A program made the position numbers and the translations under genes. A DNA stretch of 64,000 nucleotides from Betaproteobacteria bacterium (GTDB lineage Bacteria; Pseudomonadota; Gammaproteobacteria; Burkholderiales; SG8-39), in assembly GCA_004297625.1 (NCBI GenBank), contig SCTY01000028.1, positions 134,848 to 198,847 of the forward strand, given 5' to 3'. Shown here piece after piece: positions 10,238 to 18,859 of this stretch; the first letter of the stretch is position 1; the number at the start of each line of letters is the position of its first letter. The notes under the pieces were generated by a model. The model had not been told where the DNA came from and did no database searches. It saw only the letters and a list, made by a program, of their open reading frames with translations.

Positions 10238-11110
10238 ATGCGAGGGAAAAAAGCCGTTTTCGCCGGCTGCGTGCGCGACTGCGCCGAGCCGCTTCCCGCG
10301 GTGCTGCGCAATATCGACCGGCTTTCGGGGCTTTTCGACGAAGCCGCTTTCGTCTTCGTCGAGAACGATTCGAAGGACGAAACCAAGTCGCTGCTGCAGG
10401 AGTGGGGAAAGTCGCGCTCGAGCTTCAGCCTGGTGTGCATGGACGGCCTGGAGCTCCTGCCGATCAGGACGGTGAGGCTCGCCGTGGCGCGGAACGCCTA
10501 CCTGGAGATCGTGCGCAACTCGAAGCTCAGAGACTTCGACTACCTGATCGTCATAGACATGGACGGCGTGAACGAGCGCGAGCTCGACGCGCGCGCGGTC
10601 GCGCGCTGCCTGGAGTTTCTCGATGCCGATCCCCGCCACGCCGGGATGTTCGCCAACCAGTCCGGCATGTACTTCGACATGTGGGCTTTGCGGCATCCGG
10701 CCCGGTGCCCGAAGGACGTGTGGGAAGCGGTGCTCGAGTACGCGATCGTCCATTCCTGCCCGGACGACGAAGCGTTCAGGAAAGCGTACTCGACGCGGAT
10801 TTTTTCGCTGCCGAGCGATGCCGCTCCGCTGGAGGTTTCGTCCGCGTTTGGCGGGCTCGGGATTTACAAGCTGGCCCCGGCGCTCGCAAGCGCCTACGCC
10901 GGACGGGAAATCAAGACGATCAGTAACCCGCCCGATCAGTTTCATATCGCGATGCAAGTGTGCGAGCACGTTGCCTTCAACGAGGCCATCACAAGGCAGG
11001 GGGGCAGGCTCTTCGTCGCCCCGTGGCTCATCAACTGGGACACGAAGAACGACGAGCCATTGTTCGTCCCCTCTTTCTTTCGCGAGCTCATCATCCCGGA
11101 GGACGGCTAG
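10238..11110 (+). CDS. Putative GT-A-type glycosyltransferase
   Basis: 290 residues. Begins KKAVFAGCVRDC, has a nucleotide-sugar-domain-like start (VFVENDSKDETKSLL) and an acidic DXD-like element, LIVIDMDGVNE (about residues 105-115), then SSAFGGLGIYK, a pattern seen in cryptococcal CMT1-like and related glycosyltransferases. Probably a cytoplasmic sugar transferase; substrate unknown. Single-gene unit on the plus strand, divergent from fkbM and converging with the GT41 gene over 20 bases. No good Shine-Dalgarno is visible before the ATG. Confidence 0.55.
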   Translation: MRGKKAVFAGCVRDCAEPLPAVLRNIDRLSGLFDEAAFVFVENDSKDETKSLLQEWGKSRSSFSLVCMDGLELLPIRTVRLAVARNAYLEIVRNSKLRDFDYLIVIDMDGVNERELDARAVARCLEFLDADPRHAGMFANQSGMYFDMWALRHPARCPKDVWEAVLEYAIVHSCPDDEAFRKAYSTRIFSLPSDAAPLEVSSAFGGLGIYKLAPALASAYAGREIKTISNPPDQFHIAMQVCEHVAFNEAITRQGGRLFVAPWLINWDTKNDEPLFVPSFFRELIIPEDG

Positions 11111-13004
11111 CCGGGAGCGCCTGCGTTTCGCACCAGCGCTGCCACATCGTGCGGTAGGCGGACTCAACGTGGCGCGTAAACGCAGGCGCGTCGAGCAGCG
11201 GCGAAGCCTGCATGCGCGCTCGCATTCCCGAGCGCAGCTCGCGAAGCCGCTCCGTATCCGCGGCAAGCCGCGCCGCCTTCTCGACGTACTCCTCAGCCGA
11301 CTGCGCGACGAGCTCGCCGAGCGCGACCCGGCGCAGAATGCTCGATCCCACGCGCGATACGTGCGTCCTGCCGGCGAGCGTGATTACGGGAACGCCCATC
11401 CACAGCGCCTCGCAGGTCGTCGTCGTCCCATTGTAGGGAAAGGTGTCGAGCGCGACGTCGAGCGCGCCGTATCGCCCGAGGTGCCCGGTAAACGAGGCCT
11501 CGGGTCCGAGTATCTCCAGCCGCTCCTGAGCTACGCCGTGCGCCGCGAAGCGCTCGCGAAGCGCCTGCCGGACATTCTCCCCGGCCAGGCCGAACGACTT
11601 CAGCGCCAGCCGCGCACCGGGAACCCGGGCAAGCAGCTGCGCCCAGAGCGCGAGGGCCGCGGGCGTCAGCTTGGAGAGGTTGTTGAAGCAGCCGAACGTG
11701 ACATGCCCCGCCTGGACCTGCGGCAGCGCGCCGACCGGCGGGCCGTCCGACGGCGCGCCATAGCAGAGGAATCCCTGCGGCAGGCGCACCAGCTTCTCGG
11801 TATGAAAGCGGTCCGTCTCGCCAACCGGGTCGGCGATCGCATCGGTGAAGCGATAATCCATCGCCGCGAGGCCGGTGGTGTTCGGATATCCGAGCCAAGT
11901 CACCTGCACCGGCGCCGGCTTGGCTGCGAAGAGGAGCATCCGGCCGCCCCCCGAGGTATGGCCGGCCAGGTCGACCAGGATGTCGATCTTGTCCTCGAGG
12001 ATCTGCTTCGCGAGCTCCTCGTTCTTGTGCCATGCCGTGCGCCGCCATTCGTGCGCCAGCGCACGCAGCTCGCCGGTCATGCGATCCTCCATCTCCACGT
12101 CCGAATAGCAGACGACGTGGAAGCGCGCGCGATCGTGCTGGGCGAGCACCGGCTTCACGAAGTGCGCGACCGCGTGGCTGCGAAAATCGGGCGAGAGATA
12201 GCCGATCCTCAGAACGCGGTCCGGATCCGCAGCGTTGGCGTGGCGCTTGCGCTCGAGCCCGGCGCCGTAGCGCCGACCCCACGTGGCGTGTTCCTGAAAA
12301 ACGACTCCCGGGTCCTCGCCGAGGCGGTAATTCAGCGCGAACAGCATGTTGCTGTACGCGGTGTGTCCGCCAGGATTGAGCTCCAGCGCCCTGCGGAAGG
12401 ACGGGATCGCGGGCTCGACCTCGCCGATGTTCACCCGGCAGATCGCGAGGCCCTCGTGCGCCATCGCAAGGGCCGGATCGAGCCGCAGGGCCGTTTCGAA
12501 GCTCGCTATGGCATCGAGCGGCCGACCGCTGCGGTCGTACGCCGAACCGAGGGCGGTATGCCATTCCGCGCGCCCGCTGATGAGCGCCACCGCCGTCTGG
12601 AGCGGCTCGACGGCCTCGGCCGGCCTGCCCTGATTGAGGAGCAGCGTTCCCAAGTTGAACCAGGCTTGCGCGAGCTCCGGATCCGCCTCGACCGCGTCGC
12701 GGTAACGCTGTATCGCCTCCCCGTAAGCCCCCCTGCGCTGAAGCACCGCGCCGAGATTCGCCAAGGCCTTGGCGTGATGGCCGTCGAGCTCTACCGCCTT
12801 GCGGCAGCAGCGCTCGGCTTGATCGAACGCCTCCAGCTCCAGGTAAGCCGCGCCCAACGAGTGCCAGTAGCCGGCCTCTCGCGGCCTCAGCTCGACGGCC
12901 TGCTCGAGCAAGGCCACGACGCCGCGCACGTCGCCGCTTTCCCATTGCTTTTCCGCCTGCGCGTGCAGCGCTGCGGCTTTCCGCGCGGGCGAGGCGACGA
13001 ACAT
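11091..13004 (-). CDS. TPR-repeat O-GlcNAc-transferase-like protein (GT41, SPINDLY type)
   Basis: 637 residues from the ATG at 13004, which shares one base with the stop of the upstream gene (TAATG). About residues 5-240 are TPR repeats (for example HSLGAAYLELEAFDQAERC, NLGTLLLNQGRPAEAVEPL). The rest is a GT41 catalytic region: IGYLSPDFRSHAVAHFV with the conserved His, DILVDLAGHTSGG, LGYPNTTGLAAMDYRF, FGCFNNLSKLTPAALALW with the UDP-phosphate Lys, and LDTFPYNGTTTTCEALWMG. Bacterial GT41 proteins O-glycosylate proteins such as adhesins, flagellin or pilin. Same operon as the double GT41 gene. Confidence 0.9.
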   Translation of the reverse strand: MFVASPARKAAALHAQAEKQWESGDVRGVVALLEQAVELRPREAGYWHSLGAAYLELEAFDQAERCCRKAVELDGHHAKALANLGAVLQRRGAYGEAIQRYRDAVEADPELAQAWFNLGTLLLNQGRPAEAVEPLQTAVALISGRAEWHTALGSAYDRSGRPLDAIASFETALRLDPALAMAHEGLAICRVNIGEVEPAIPSFRRALELNPGGHTAYSNMLFALNYRLGEDPGVVFQEHATWGRRYGAGLERKRHANAADPDRVLRIGYLSPDFRSHAVAHFVKPVLAQHDRARFHVVCYSDVEMEDRMTGELRALAHEWRRTAWHKNEELAKQILEDKIDILVDLAGHTSGGGRMLLFAAKPAPVQVTWLGYPNTTGLAAMDYRFTDAIADPVGETDRFHTEKLVRLPQGFLCYGAPSDGPPVGALPQVQAGHVTFGCFNNLSKLTPAALALWAQLLARVPGARLALKSFGLAGENVRQALRERFAAHGVAQERLEILGPEASFTGHLGRYGALDVALDTFPYNGTTTTCEALWMGVPVITLAGRTHVSRVGSSILRRVALGELVAQSAEEYVEKAARLAADTERLRELRSGMRARMQASPLLDAPAFTRHVESAYRTMWQRWCETQALPASRPPG

Positions 13005-16000
13005 TACTTGTAGGCGATCACGTTCAGGCTGATCGGGACTCCGGCGAACTTGAAGAGGCTCGTGTCCTCGAACAGCCCGAAGTCGGCAACCCGCTCGACG
13101 CGGGAAAAGCCGGCGCTCCTGAGGAAATCGGACAGGATCTCGAAGGAGAGCCCGACATGATGGAAGTCGTCGGCATCGACCTGCCCGCCGAACGCCATCC
13201 TCATGATGTGCATGCGCTGCTCCGCGCTGTAGCGCGGATCGACGAACATGCGGCACAGGATCTCGAAATCCGGCACGCTGATCCTTGCCACGCCGCCTGC
13301 CTTCAGCACCCGGCGGAATTCCGCGAGCGCGCGCGGCAGCTTTTCGACGTAGCCGAGATGCTCGAGCACGTGCGAAGCGTAGATCTCCTCCACCGAGCCG
13401 TCGGCGAACTGGCTGAGGTCGGTGCAGTCGCCCACGTAATCCACGCCCGGCCCCGCCTGTATGTTGAGGATCTTCCAGCCCGGCATCATTTGCCAGCCTC
13501 CGACGTGAAGCCGCAGAACCTGCTGCGAGCGCTCCTGCTCTTCGCACCAGCGCTCCCACATCTCCCGGTATTTCGCCTCGACGTCGCGGGTAAAGCTCTC
13601 CGCATCCATGAGCGGCGAGCTTTCAAGGCGCCGGCGCAGTTCGCGGCGCCACGTTTCGAGGCGATTGCGATCCTGCGCGAGCGCGGTGGCGATGTTGACG
13701 TAGTCCTCCTCCGACCCGGCAATGAGCTCCGTCATTCCGAGCGCGCCGAGCACGCTCGTCCCGCCCCTGGAAACCGGCGTCGAGCCCTGTAGGGTGATCA
13801 CCGGCACGCCCATCCACAGCGAGTGAAACGTGGTCGTGCCGCCCGTGTACGGAAAGGAGTCGAGATTGATGTCGACCTCGTTGTGCAGCTGAAAAAACTC
13901 CTCGAGCGGCACGTGGCCGAGGCATCGGATGCGCTCCGGGTCCACGCCGCCCTGGCGGAAGATTTCGCGGAGCTCGGCGGCGCGTTCGTCGGCGCCGCGG
14001 GCCACCATGACCAGCTTCGACCCGGGAAGCGACCGCAGCACTCGGCACCAAAGGGCGAGCACCTGCGGCGTCACCTTGGCCAGATTGTGGAACGATCCAA
14101 AGGTGACGGCGCCTTTTGCCTTGCACGGCGACGCGCCGACGTCCGGCGCGGCGAAAGGCGGCTTGAAACACCATTGGCTGTGGGGCATCCGCACGAGCCG
14201 CTCCGTGTGGTAGCGCTCGACGCCTTCCGGGCTCGCGTGCCAGTCGGTGAGCCGGTAGTCCATCGCGGCCAGGCCGGTGGTATTCGGATATCCGAGCCAT
14301 GTGACCTGCACCGGCGCCGGCTTGCGCGCGAAAAGAAGCAGCCGGCCTCCGCGCGTATGCCCGGCCAGGTCCACGAGGATGTCGATGCGGTCTGCGCGGA
14401 TACGCTCGGCGGCCAGCTCGTTGCTCATGCGTGAAATGTCGCGCCATTCGTCGCTCAGCCCCTGCAGACGCTGTGTCACGGCGTCCGGGAAAGCAACGGC
14501 CGAGTAGCAGAAAACCCTGAACTTCGCGCGGTCATGCCCGGAAAGTACCGCCTCGATGAAATTCGCGAGCGAATGCTGTCCGAAGTCGGGCGATACATAG
14601 CCGATATTGAGGCGGCGCTCCGGGCGCCGCTCGTGCTCGGCGCGGACCGCCTGCCGTCCAATGCGCGCCGCATGCCGCTTCGCCCAGGCAAGATGCTCCT
14701 TGAACAGCACGTCCGCCTCGTCTCCGCGCCGATAGTGCAGCGACAGCAGCCACCCGCTGTGCAGCTCGGCATTGCCGGGCTGCAGCTCAATCGCCTTTCG
14801 CAAATCGGCGTCCGCCTCGTCGACCGCCCCCAGCGCAAGGAAGGCGAGCCCCCGGCCCGCGTAGGCGCGCCCATGGCTGGAATCGATGGCAATCGCGGCG
14901 CTGTAAGAGCGCAGCGCTTCCCCGAGGCGCGATTGCTCGACCAGGAGGTCGCCGAGATTGCACTTCCACTCCGCTCGGCCGCCGTCCAGTTCCAGCGCCT
15001 GCCGGATGTATTGGGTGGCCTGCTCGCGGTCTCCGAGCTGCCGATACAGGTTTCCCAGGTTGTAGAGCGCGTCGGCGAGCTTCGGGTCGATGTCGAGCGC
15101 ATTGCGATAGCACTCGCTCGCTTCCTGGAGCGCGCCCTGCGCTTCGAGCGCGCAGCCCAGGTTGTTGTGCGCCTTGGCCATCCGCGGGTCGAGCTCCAGC
15201 GCCGCACGGAACGAAGCCGTCGCATCGGCAACGTTGCCTTCCGCAAGCAGCGAGTAGCCCATCATGTAATGAAGCGGCGCCAGCCCGTCATTGGCTGCGA
15301 TTCCTCCCCTCAGCCAATCGATCGCGGCGCCCTGGTTCCCGGTCTCGTATGAGAGATCCCATACCGCGGTCAGAGCCCCCACGTCGTCTGGCCGGGTCTT
15401 GAGGATCTGCTTGTAGAGCTCCTCGGCTTCCAGCGTCTTGCCCGCCTCGCGCAGGCTCGCCGCCCGGTGGCGCAAGCCGGCGATCGCTCGTTCATCAGGC
15501 TTGACCTGCGGCTCCGGATTGATCTTTCTTTCCCAAACCTCCGTGTAGCAGCGCTCCAGGGCACGCGTAAAGCCCGTCTCGTCCATGACGGGAGACCGGC
15601 GCATGCGCTCGCGCAGGCTGCCGCGCAACTGGGCAACGCGCGACAGGTCCCCGGCAAGCGCCACGCATTTCTCGACGTACTCCTCGACGTTGCGCGCCAC
15701 CAGCTCGCCAAGGCCCACTGCATTCAGGAGGCTCGAGCCCATGCGTCCCGCGTGCCGGTCCCCTGCCAGCGTGACCACCGGCACGCCCATCCAGAGCGCC
15801 TCGCACGTCGTCGTGGCCCCGTTGTACGGAAAGCTGTCGAGCGCGATATCGATCGCGCCGTAGGAAGCGATATGGCCTTTTGTCGTCGTCTCCCAGCCGC
15901 GCAGGTCAAGGCGCGCAGGATCGATTCCATTGCGCACCAGCCGCTCTCGCATCCTGTCGACGACGTGGACAATATCGAGCGTCTTGCTTTTCAGCCGGAG

Positions 16001-17323
16001 GCGCGAACCGGGCACCGCGGCAAGGACCCGCGCGGCGGCATCGAGAAAAGCGCCCGACACCTTGGGCAGGTTGTTGAAGCAGCCGAACGTAATGTGCCCC
16101 GCGGCGCTGGCCGGCCGCGGCGCGGGCTCCGGGCAGTCGGGCGGCGGCCGATAACAGAAGTACGTCGGCCACGGCCGCAGCAGTTGCTCCACGCTGAACC
16201 GCTCCGCCTCACCGGGCGGATCGGCGCGCGCATCGCTGATGCGGTAATCGATGGCATCGAGACCGGTGGTATTCGGATACCCGAGATAGCTCGCCTGGAT
16301 GGGCGCCGGCTTTGCGGCGAACACCAGCAGCCGGTGATCGCCGGTGTGTCCTGCCAGGTCGACCAGAATATCGATGCGGTCCGCCCGAATGCGATCGGCG
16401 AGCTCGGCGTCGGAGAGGTGCACGCAGTCCAGCCAGTGCTCCGACAGCGAGCGCAAGCGCTCGGTGAACTGGTCCTCCCACCGGTGGCTGTAGTAGCAGA
16501 AGATCTCGAAGCGCTCGCGATCATGGCTCGCCAGGATCGGCTCGATGAAGAACGCGACCACGTGCGAACGGAAGTCCGGCGACAGGTAGCCGATGCGCAG
16601 CCGGCGCGGCCCGCTGCGATCCGGCTGCGGCGCGACGTACGGCCGCGCGAAGCGCGCTCCGAAGCGCCGGTGCTCGGCGAAGAGCGCTGCCGCATCGTGG
16701 CGCTCGCTGTAGTTCAGCGTGAGCAGCAGATTGGTAAACGCGTGAACATCGTTCGGGGCGAGCTCGATCGCCCGGCGGCACGCCGCGATCGCGTCCTCGA
16801 TTCTCGCCTGCTCGCGATAGACGTTCCCGAGGTTGCTCGTCAGCTGGCCGGATTCGAACCCCGAGCTCCGCAACCTTTCCATTTCTTCGCGTGCCTCGTC
16901 GCCGCGCCCTATTTCCAGCAGCGTGGCGGCCAGGTTGTTCCGCATGGCGGCGTTTTCGGGCTGCAGCGCCAGGCCCGCGCGATAGGCTTGCACCGACTCG
17001 CCCATTCGGCGCAGGTAATGGCACGCGGTACCGAACCCGAACCAGAACGCCGCGTCGCCCGGGCGCGCGTCGATCGCCTTCCGGTATAGCTCGGCGGCCT
17101 CGGCTTCGCGGCCGCCCGTCATGGCGATCCCGCCGAGGAAATACAGCGCGTCGCCGTCGCGGGGATCGTGCTCGAGCACTTTCCGGTACAACCGCTCGGC
17201 TTCGGCGAGATCGCCTTCCGCCGCGCGATCGAATCCCTCCCGCAGCCAGCCGTCGAGCGTTTCCCGGCCGGGCGCGCCGGCCGGCTGCGGTGTCCTGCGC
17301 GCGATCTTCGTGAGCCAGCTCAT
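13004..17323 (-). CDS. Double TPR-GT41 glycosyltransferase fused to a methyltransferase
   Basis: 1439 residues. Order: TPR repeats (about 25-195), GT41 domain 1 (about 200-610), TPR repeats (about 625-865), GT41 domain 2 (about 870-1285), SAM methyltransferase-like domain (about 1300-1439). Both GT41 copies retain the core: IGYLSPDFRSHVVAFFI / IGYVSPDFGQHSLANFI, GYPNTTGL, FGCFNNLPKVS / FGSFHNLAKVT, and the Ser/Thr-rich NGATTTCEALWMGVP / GGTTTFHSLWMGVP. The tail has ILNIQAGPGVDYVGD and YASHVLEHLGY, a class I methyltransferase with a modified glycine motif. Likely modifies a protein with a sugar and then methylates it, or two sites (inference). Confidence 0.88.
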   Translation of the reverse strand: MSWLTKIARRTPQPAGAPGRETLDGWLREGFDRAAEGDLAEAERLYRKVLEHDPRDGDALYFLGGIAMTGGREAEAAELYRKAIDARPGDAAFWFGFGTACHYLRRMGESVQAYRAGLALQPENAAMRNNLAATLLEIGRGDEAREEMERLRSSGFESGQLTSNLGNVYREQARIEDAIAACRRAIELAPNDVHAFTNLLLTLNYSERHDAAALFAEHRRFGARFARPYVAPQPDRSGPRRLRIGYLSPDFRSHVVAFFIEPILASHDRERFEIFCYYSHRWEDQFTERLRSLSEHWLDCVHLSDAELADRIRADRIDILVDLAGHTGDHRLLVFAAKPAPIQASYLGYPNTTGLDAIDYRISDARADPPGEAERFSVEQLLRPWPTYFCYRPPPDCPEPAPRPASAAGHITFGCFNNLPKVSGAFLDAAARVLAAVPGSRLRLKSKTLDIVHVVDRMRERLVRNGIDPARLDLRGWETTTKGHIASYGAIDIALDSFPYNGATTTCEALWMGVPVVTLAGDRHAGRMGSSLLNAVGLGELVARNVEEYVEKCVALAGDLSRVAQLRGSLRERMRRSPVMDETGFTRALERCYTEVWERKINPEPQVKPDERAIAGLRHRAASLREAGKTLEAEELYKQILKTRPDDVGALTAVWDLSYETGNQGAAIDWLRGGIAANDGLAPLHYMMGYSLLAEGNVADATASFRAALELDPRMAKAHNNLGCALEAQGALQEASECYRNALDIDPKLADALYNLGNLYRQLGDREQATQYIRQALELDGGRAEWKCNLGDLLVEQSRLGEALRSYSAAIAIDSSHGRAYAGRGLAFLALGAVDEADADLRKAIELQPGNAELHSGWLLSLHYRRGDEADVLFKEHLAWAKRHAARIGRQAVRAEHERRPERRLNIGYVSPDFGQHSLANFIEAVLSGHDRAKFRVFCYSAVAFPDAVTQRLQGLSDEWRDISRMSNELAAERIRADRIDILVDLAGHTRGGRLLLFARKPAPVQVTWLGYPNTTGLAAMDYRLTDWHASPEGVERYHTERLVRMPHSQWCFKPPFAAPDVGASPCKAKGAVTFGSFHNLAKVTPQVLALWCRVLRSLPGSKLVMVARGADERAAELREIFRQGGVDPERIRCLGHVPLEEFFQLHNEVDINLDSFPYTGGTTTFHSLWMGVPVITLQGSTPVSRGGTSVLGALGMTELIAGSEEDYVNIATALAQDRNRLETWRRELRRRLESSPLMDAESFTRDVEAKYREMWERWCEEQERSQQVLRLHVGGWQMMPGWKILNIQAGPGVDYVGDCTDLSQFADGSVEEIYASHVLEHLGYVEKLPRALAEFRRVLKAGGVARISVPDFEILCRMFVDPRYSAEQRMHIMRMAFGGQVDADDFHHVGLSFEILSDFLRSAGFSRVERVADFGLFEDTSLFKFAGVPISLNVIAYK

Positions 17324-17368
17324 CGGCAGGCGGCCGCTGGTAATATTGCGGTCGTTCGGGGATCAGCC

Positions 17369-17665
17369 ATGTTCAACTGGAAACGCTCGCGCGAAATAGA
17401 GAATTTTGCCGTCGGCCTGGCGCGCGGTTTCGCCGGGCGCTTTCCGCCGCATGAATCGCAGGAGCCCAAGACGGCGAAGCTTGCGGGCGCCATTGACGAC
17501 GCTTGTAATCGCGCAGCAGCATACCAGCGGGAACACCGGTTAGGAATCTACGGCAAAGCGAAGTTCGGGACCTGCTTCAAGTTCGAGCTCTCGCAAATCG
17601 GCTATCCCGAGGAGTTCATCGAGACCTTCACGCGGCAGCTGCTGCTGACCATGTCCGGGAAGTGA
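17369..17665 (+). CDS. Small conserved-looking protein of unknown function
   Basis: 98 residues starting MFNWKRSREIENFAVG from the ATG at 17369; the frame is open further upstream but that part lies inside the divergent GT41 gene. Soluble, no signal peptide, two cysteines at most (one at the centre, GTCFKFELSQIGYPEEF). I do not recognise a domain. It sits alone between a divergent giant glycosyltransferase gene (45-base gap) and a perfect terminator hairpin immediately after its stop, so it is a transcription unit of its own. Confidence 0.6.
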   Translation: MFNWKRSREIENFAVGLARGFAGRFPPHESQEPKTAKLAGAIDDACNRAAAYQREHRLGIYGKAKFGTCFKFELSQIGYPEEFIETFTRQLLLTMSGK

Positions 17666-17675
17666 TCCAGAAACG

Positions 17676-17702
17676 AAAAGGCCCGCACGCAGCGGGCCTT
17701 TT
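17676..17702. terminator. Bidirectional rho-independent terminator
   Basis: Perfect 11-bp stem: AAAAGGCCCGC, loop ACGCA, GCGGGCCTTTT. U-runs result in both directions, so it can end both the small plus-strand gene (stop 17665) and the minus-strand pilin gene (stop 17720). Confidence 0.92.
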
Positions 17703-17719
17703 CATGATGCCTGCTCAGC

Positions 17720-18169
17720 TTAACGGCATGCGCCCGGCAGGTATTTCGCCTGGAGGGTGCTCGAGCCAGCGCCCGTGCACGTCCAGTTCTTGCCACCGTC
17801 GGCGGTGAGGAGCTGCACCGTGCCGCTGGTGATGTTGCTGTTGATGCCCGAGGGCCGCATCGTGGCTTGCAGGGTAATCGAGCCCGGCGCCGACGTTACC
17901 GGCGTACCGGTGATGTCGATCGACAGCGTGTACTTGCCCGACGTGTTACCCATGACAGCCGCGGTGTTGGACGGCCATACCCCCTTGTCAGAGTAATACT
18001 CGGCGAACGGCGTCTTGCCCGAACCCATCAAGCTCACCGCCTCCGAAACCTGCGAACGCGCGATGTAGTCCTGGTAGGCCGGAATAGCCACCGCTGCCAG
18101 AATGCCGATAATCGCCACCACGATCATCAGCTCGATCAGCGTAAAGCCCCGTTGCAAACTTTGTTTCAT
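17720..18169 (-). CDS. pilA: Type IV pilin (PilA), copy 1
   Basis: 149 residues. Type III leader MKQSLQRG cut before Phe by prepilin peptidase, followed by the hydrophobic assembly helix [20 protein letters not shown] with Glu at mature position 5. A C-terminal Cys pair (KNWTC and PGACR) should form the D-loop disulfide. The ATG at 18169 is chosen over upstream codons because a CGGAGGGAAC ribosome-binding site precedes it. About 91 percent identical (14 differences of 149, counted by eye) to the next pilin. Preceded by a sigma54 promoter. Confidence 0.95.
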   Translation of the reverse strand: MKQSLQRGFTLIELMIVVAIIGILAAVAIPAYQDYIARSQVSEAVSLMGSGKTPFAEYYSDKGVWPSNTAAVMGNTSGKYTLSIDITGTPVTSAPGSITLQATMRPSGINSNITSGTVQLLTADGGKNWTCTGAGSSTLQAKYLPGACR

Positions 18170-18209
18170 TGTTCCCTCCGTGAGCGGCGTAATCGCCGTG
18201 CCTCTATTT

Positions 18210-18225
18210 AGCAAGCTCCGTACCA
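18210..18225 (-). promoter_or_regulatory. Sigma54 (RpoN) -24/-12 promoter of pilin copy 1
   Basis: Minus-strand reading TGGTACGGAGCTTGCT matches the RpoN consensus TGGYACR-N4-TTGCW at every conserved position. It lies about 41 bases before the ATG, as expected for a pilA promoter driven by a PilR-like activator. Confidence 0.85.
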
Positions 18226-18332
18226 CGCTTGCAAGCCAAAAAGTACCTGAATCTTAAGCGATTGATGCATTGCGGAATGACGTTTTAGGGCAATCGGTGA
18301 CACGATTTGTCAGACCCCGCAACGGCAGCGTC

Positions 18333-18782
18333 TCACCGGCACGCAGCCGGTAGATATTTCGCCTGAATAACGCTCGATCCCGCGCCCGTGCAAGTCCAGT
18401 TCTTGCCGCCATCGGCCGTGAGGAGCTGCACGGTACCGCTAGTGATGTTGCTGTTGATGCCCGAGGGCCGCATCGTGGCTTGCAGGGTAATCGAGCCCGG
18501 CGCCGACGTTATCGGGGTGCCGGTGATATCGATCGACAAGGTGTATTTGCCCGTCGTATTGCCCATGACCGCTCCCGTGCTGGTCGGCCATACCCCTTTG
18601 TCGGAGAAGTACTCACCAAACGGCGTCTTGCCCGAACCCATCAAGCTCACCGCCTCCGAAACCTGCGAGCGCGTGATGTATTCCTGGTAGGCCGGGATGG
18701 CCACGGCGGCAAGAATGCCGATGATCGCCACGACGATCATCAGCTCGATCAACGTAAACCCGCGCTGCAAACTTTTTCTCAT
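18333..18782 (-). CDS. pilA: Type IV pilin (PilA), copy 2
   Basis: 149 residues with the leader MRKSLQRG, the same assembly helix [20 protein letters not shown], Glu at mature position 5 and the same C-terminal Cys pair (KNWTC, PAACR). Differs from copy 1 by 14 substitutions, mostly conservative (Asp/Glu, Tyr/Phe, Val/Ile). The open frame extends upstream to 19217, but the ATG at 18782 gives the leader. It has its own sigma54 promoter, so the two copies are separate tandem units and not a co-transcribed pair. Minor differences may give antigenic or functional variation (inference). Confidence 0.95.
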   Translation of the reverse strand: MRKSLQRGFTLIELMIVVAIIGILAAVAIPAYQEYITRSQVSEAVSLMGSGKTPFGEYFSDKGVWPTSTGAVMGNTTGKYTLSIDITGTPITSAPGSITLQATMRPSGINSNITSGTVQLLTADGGKNWTCTGAGSSVIQAKYLPAACR

Positions 18783-18820
18783 TATTTCTCCCTGGCGTCT
18801 TAGGACGCTTGCGCTAATCG

Positions 18821-18836
18821 AGCAAGGCGCGTACCA
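18821..18836 (-). promoter_or_regulatory. Sigma54 (RpoN) -24/-12 promoter of pilin copy 2
   Basis: Minus-strand reading TGGTACGCGCCTTGCT, same fit to the RpoN consensus and same distance from the ATG as in copy 1. Flanking bases differ from copy 1, so the element is conserved beyond simple duplication. Confidence 0.85.
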
Positions 18837-18859
18837 GGCGAGCGCGAAAAAGTTCTCGT

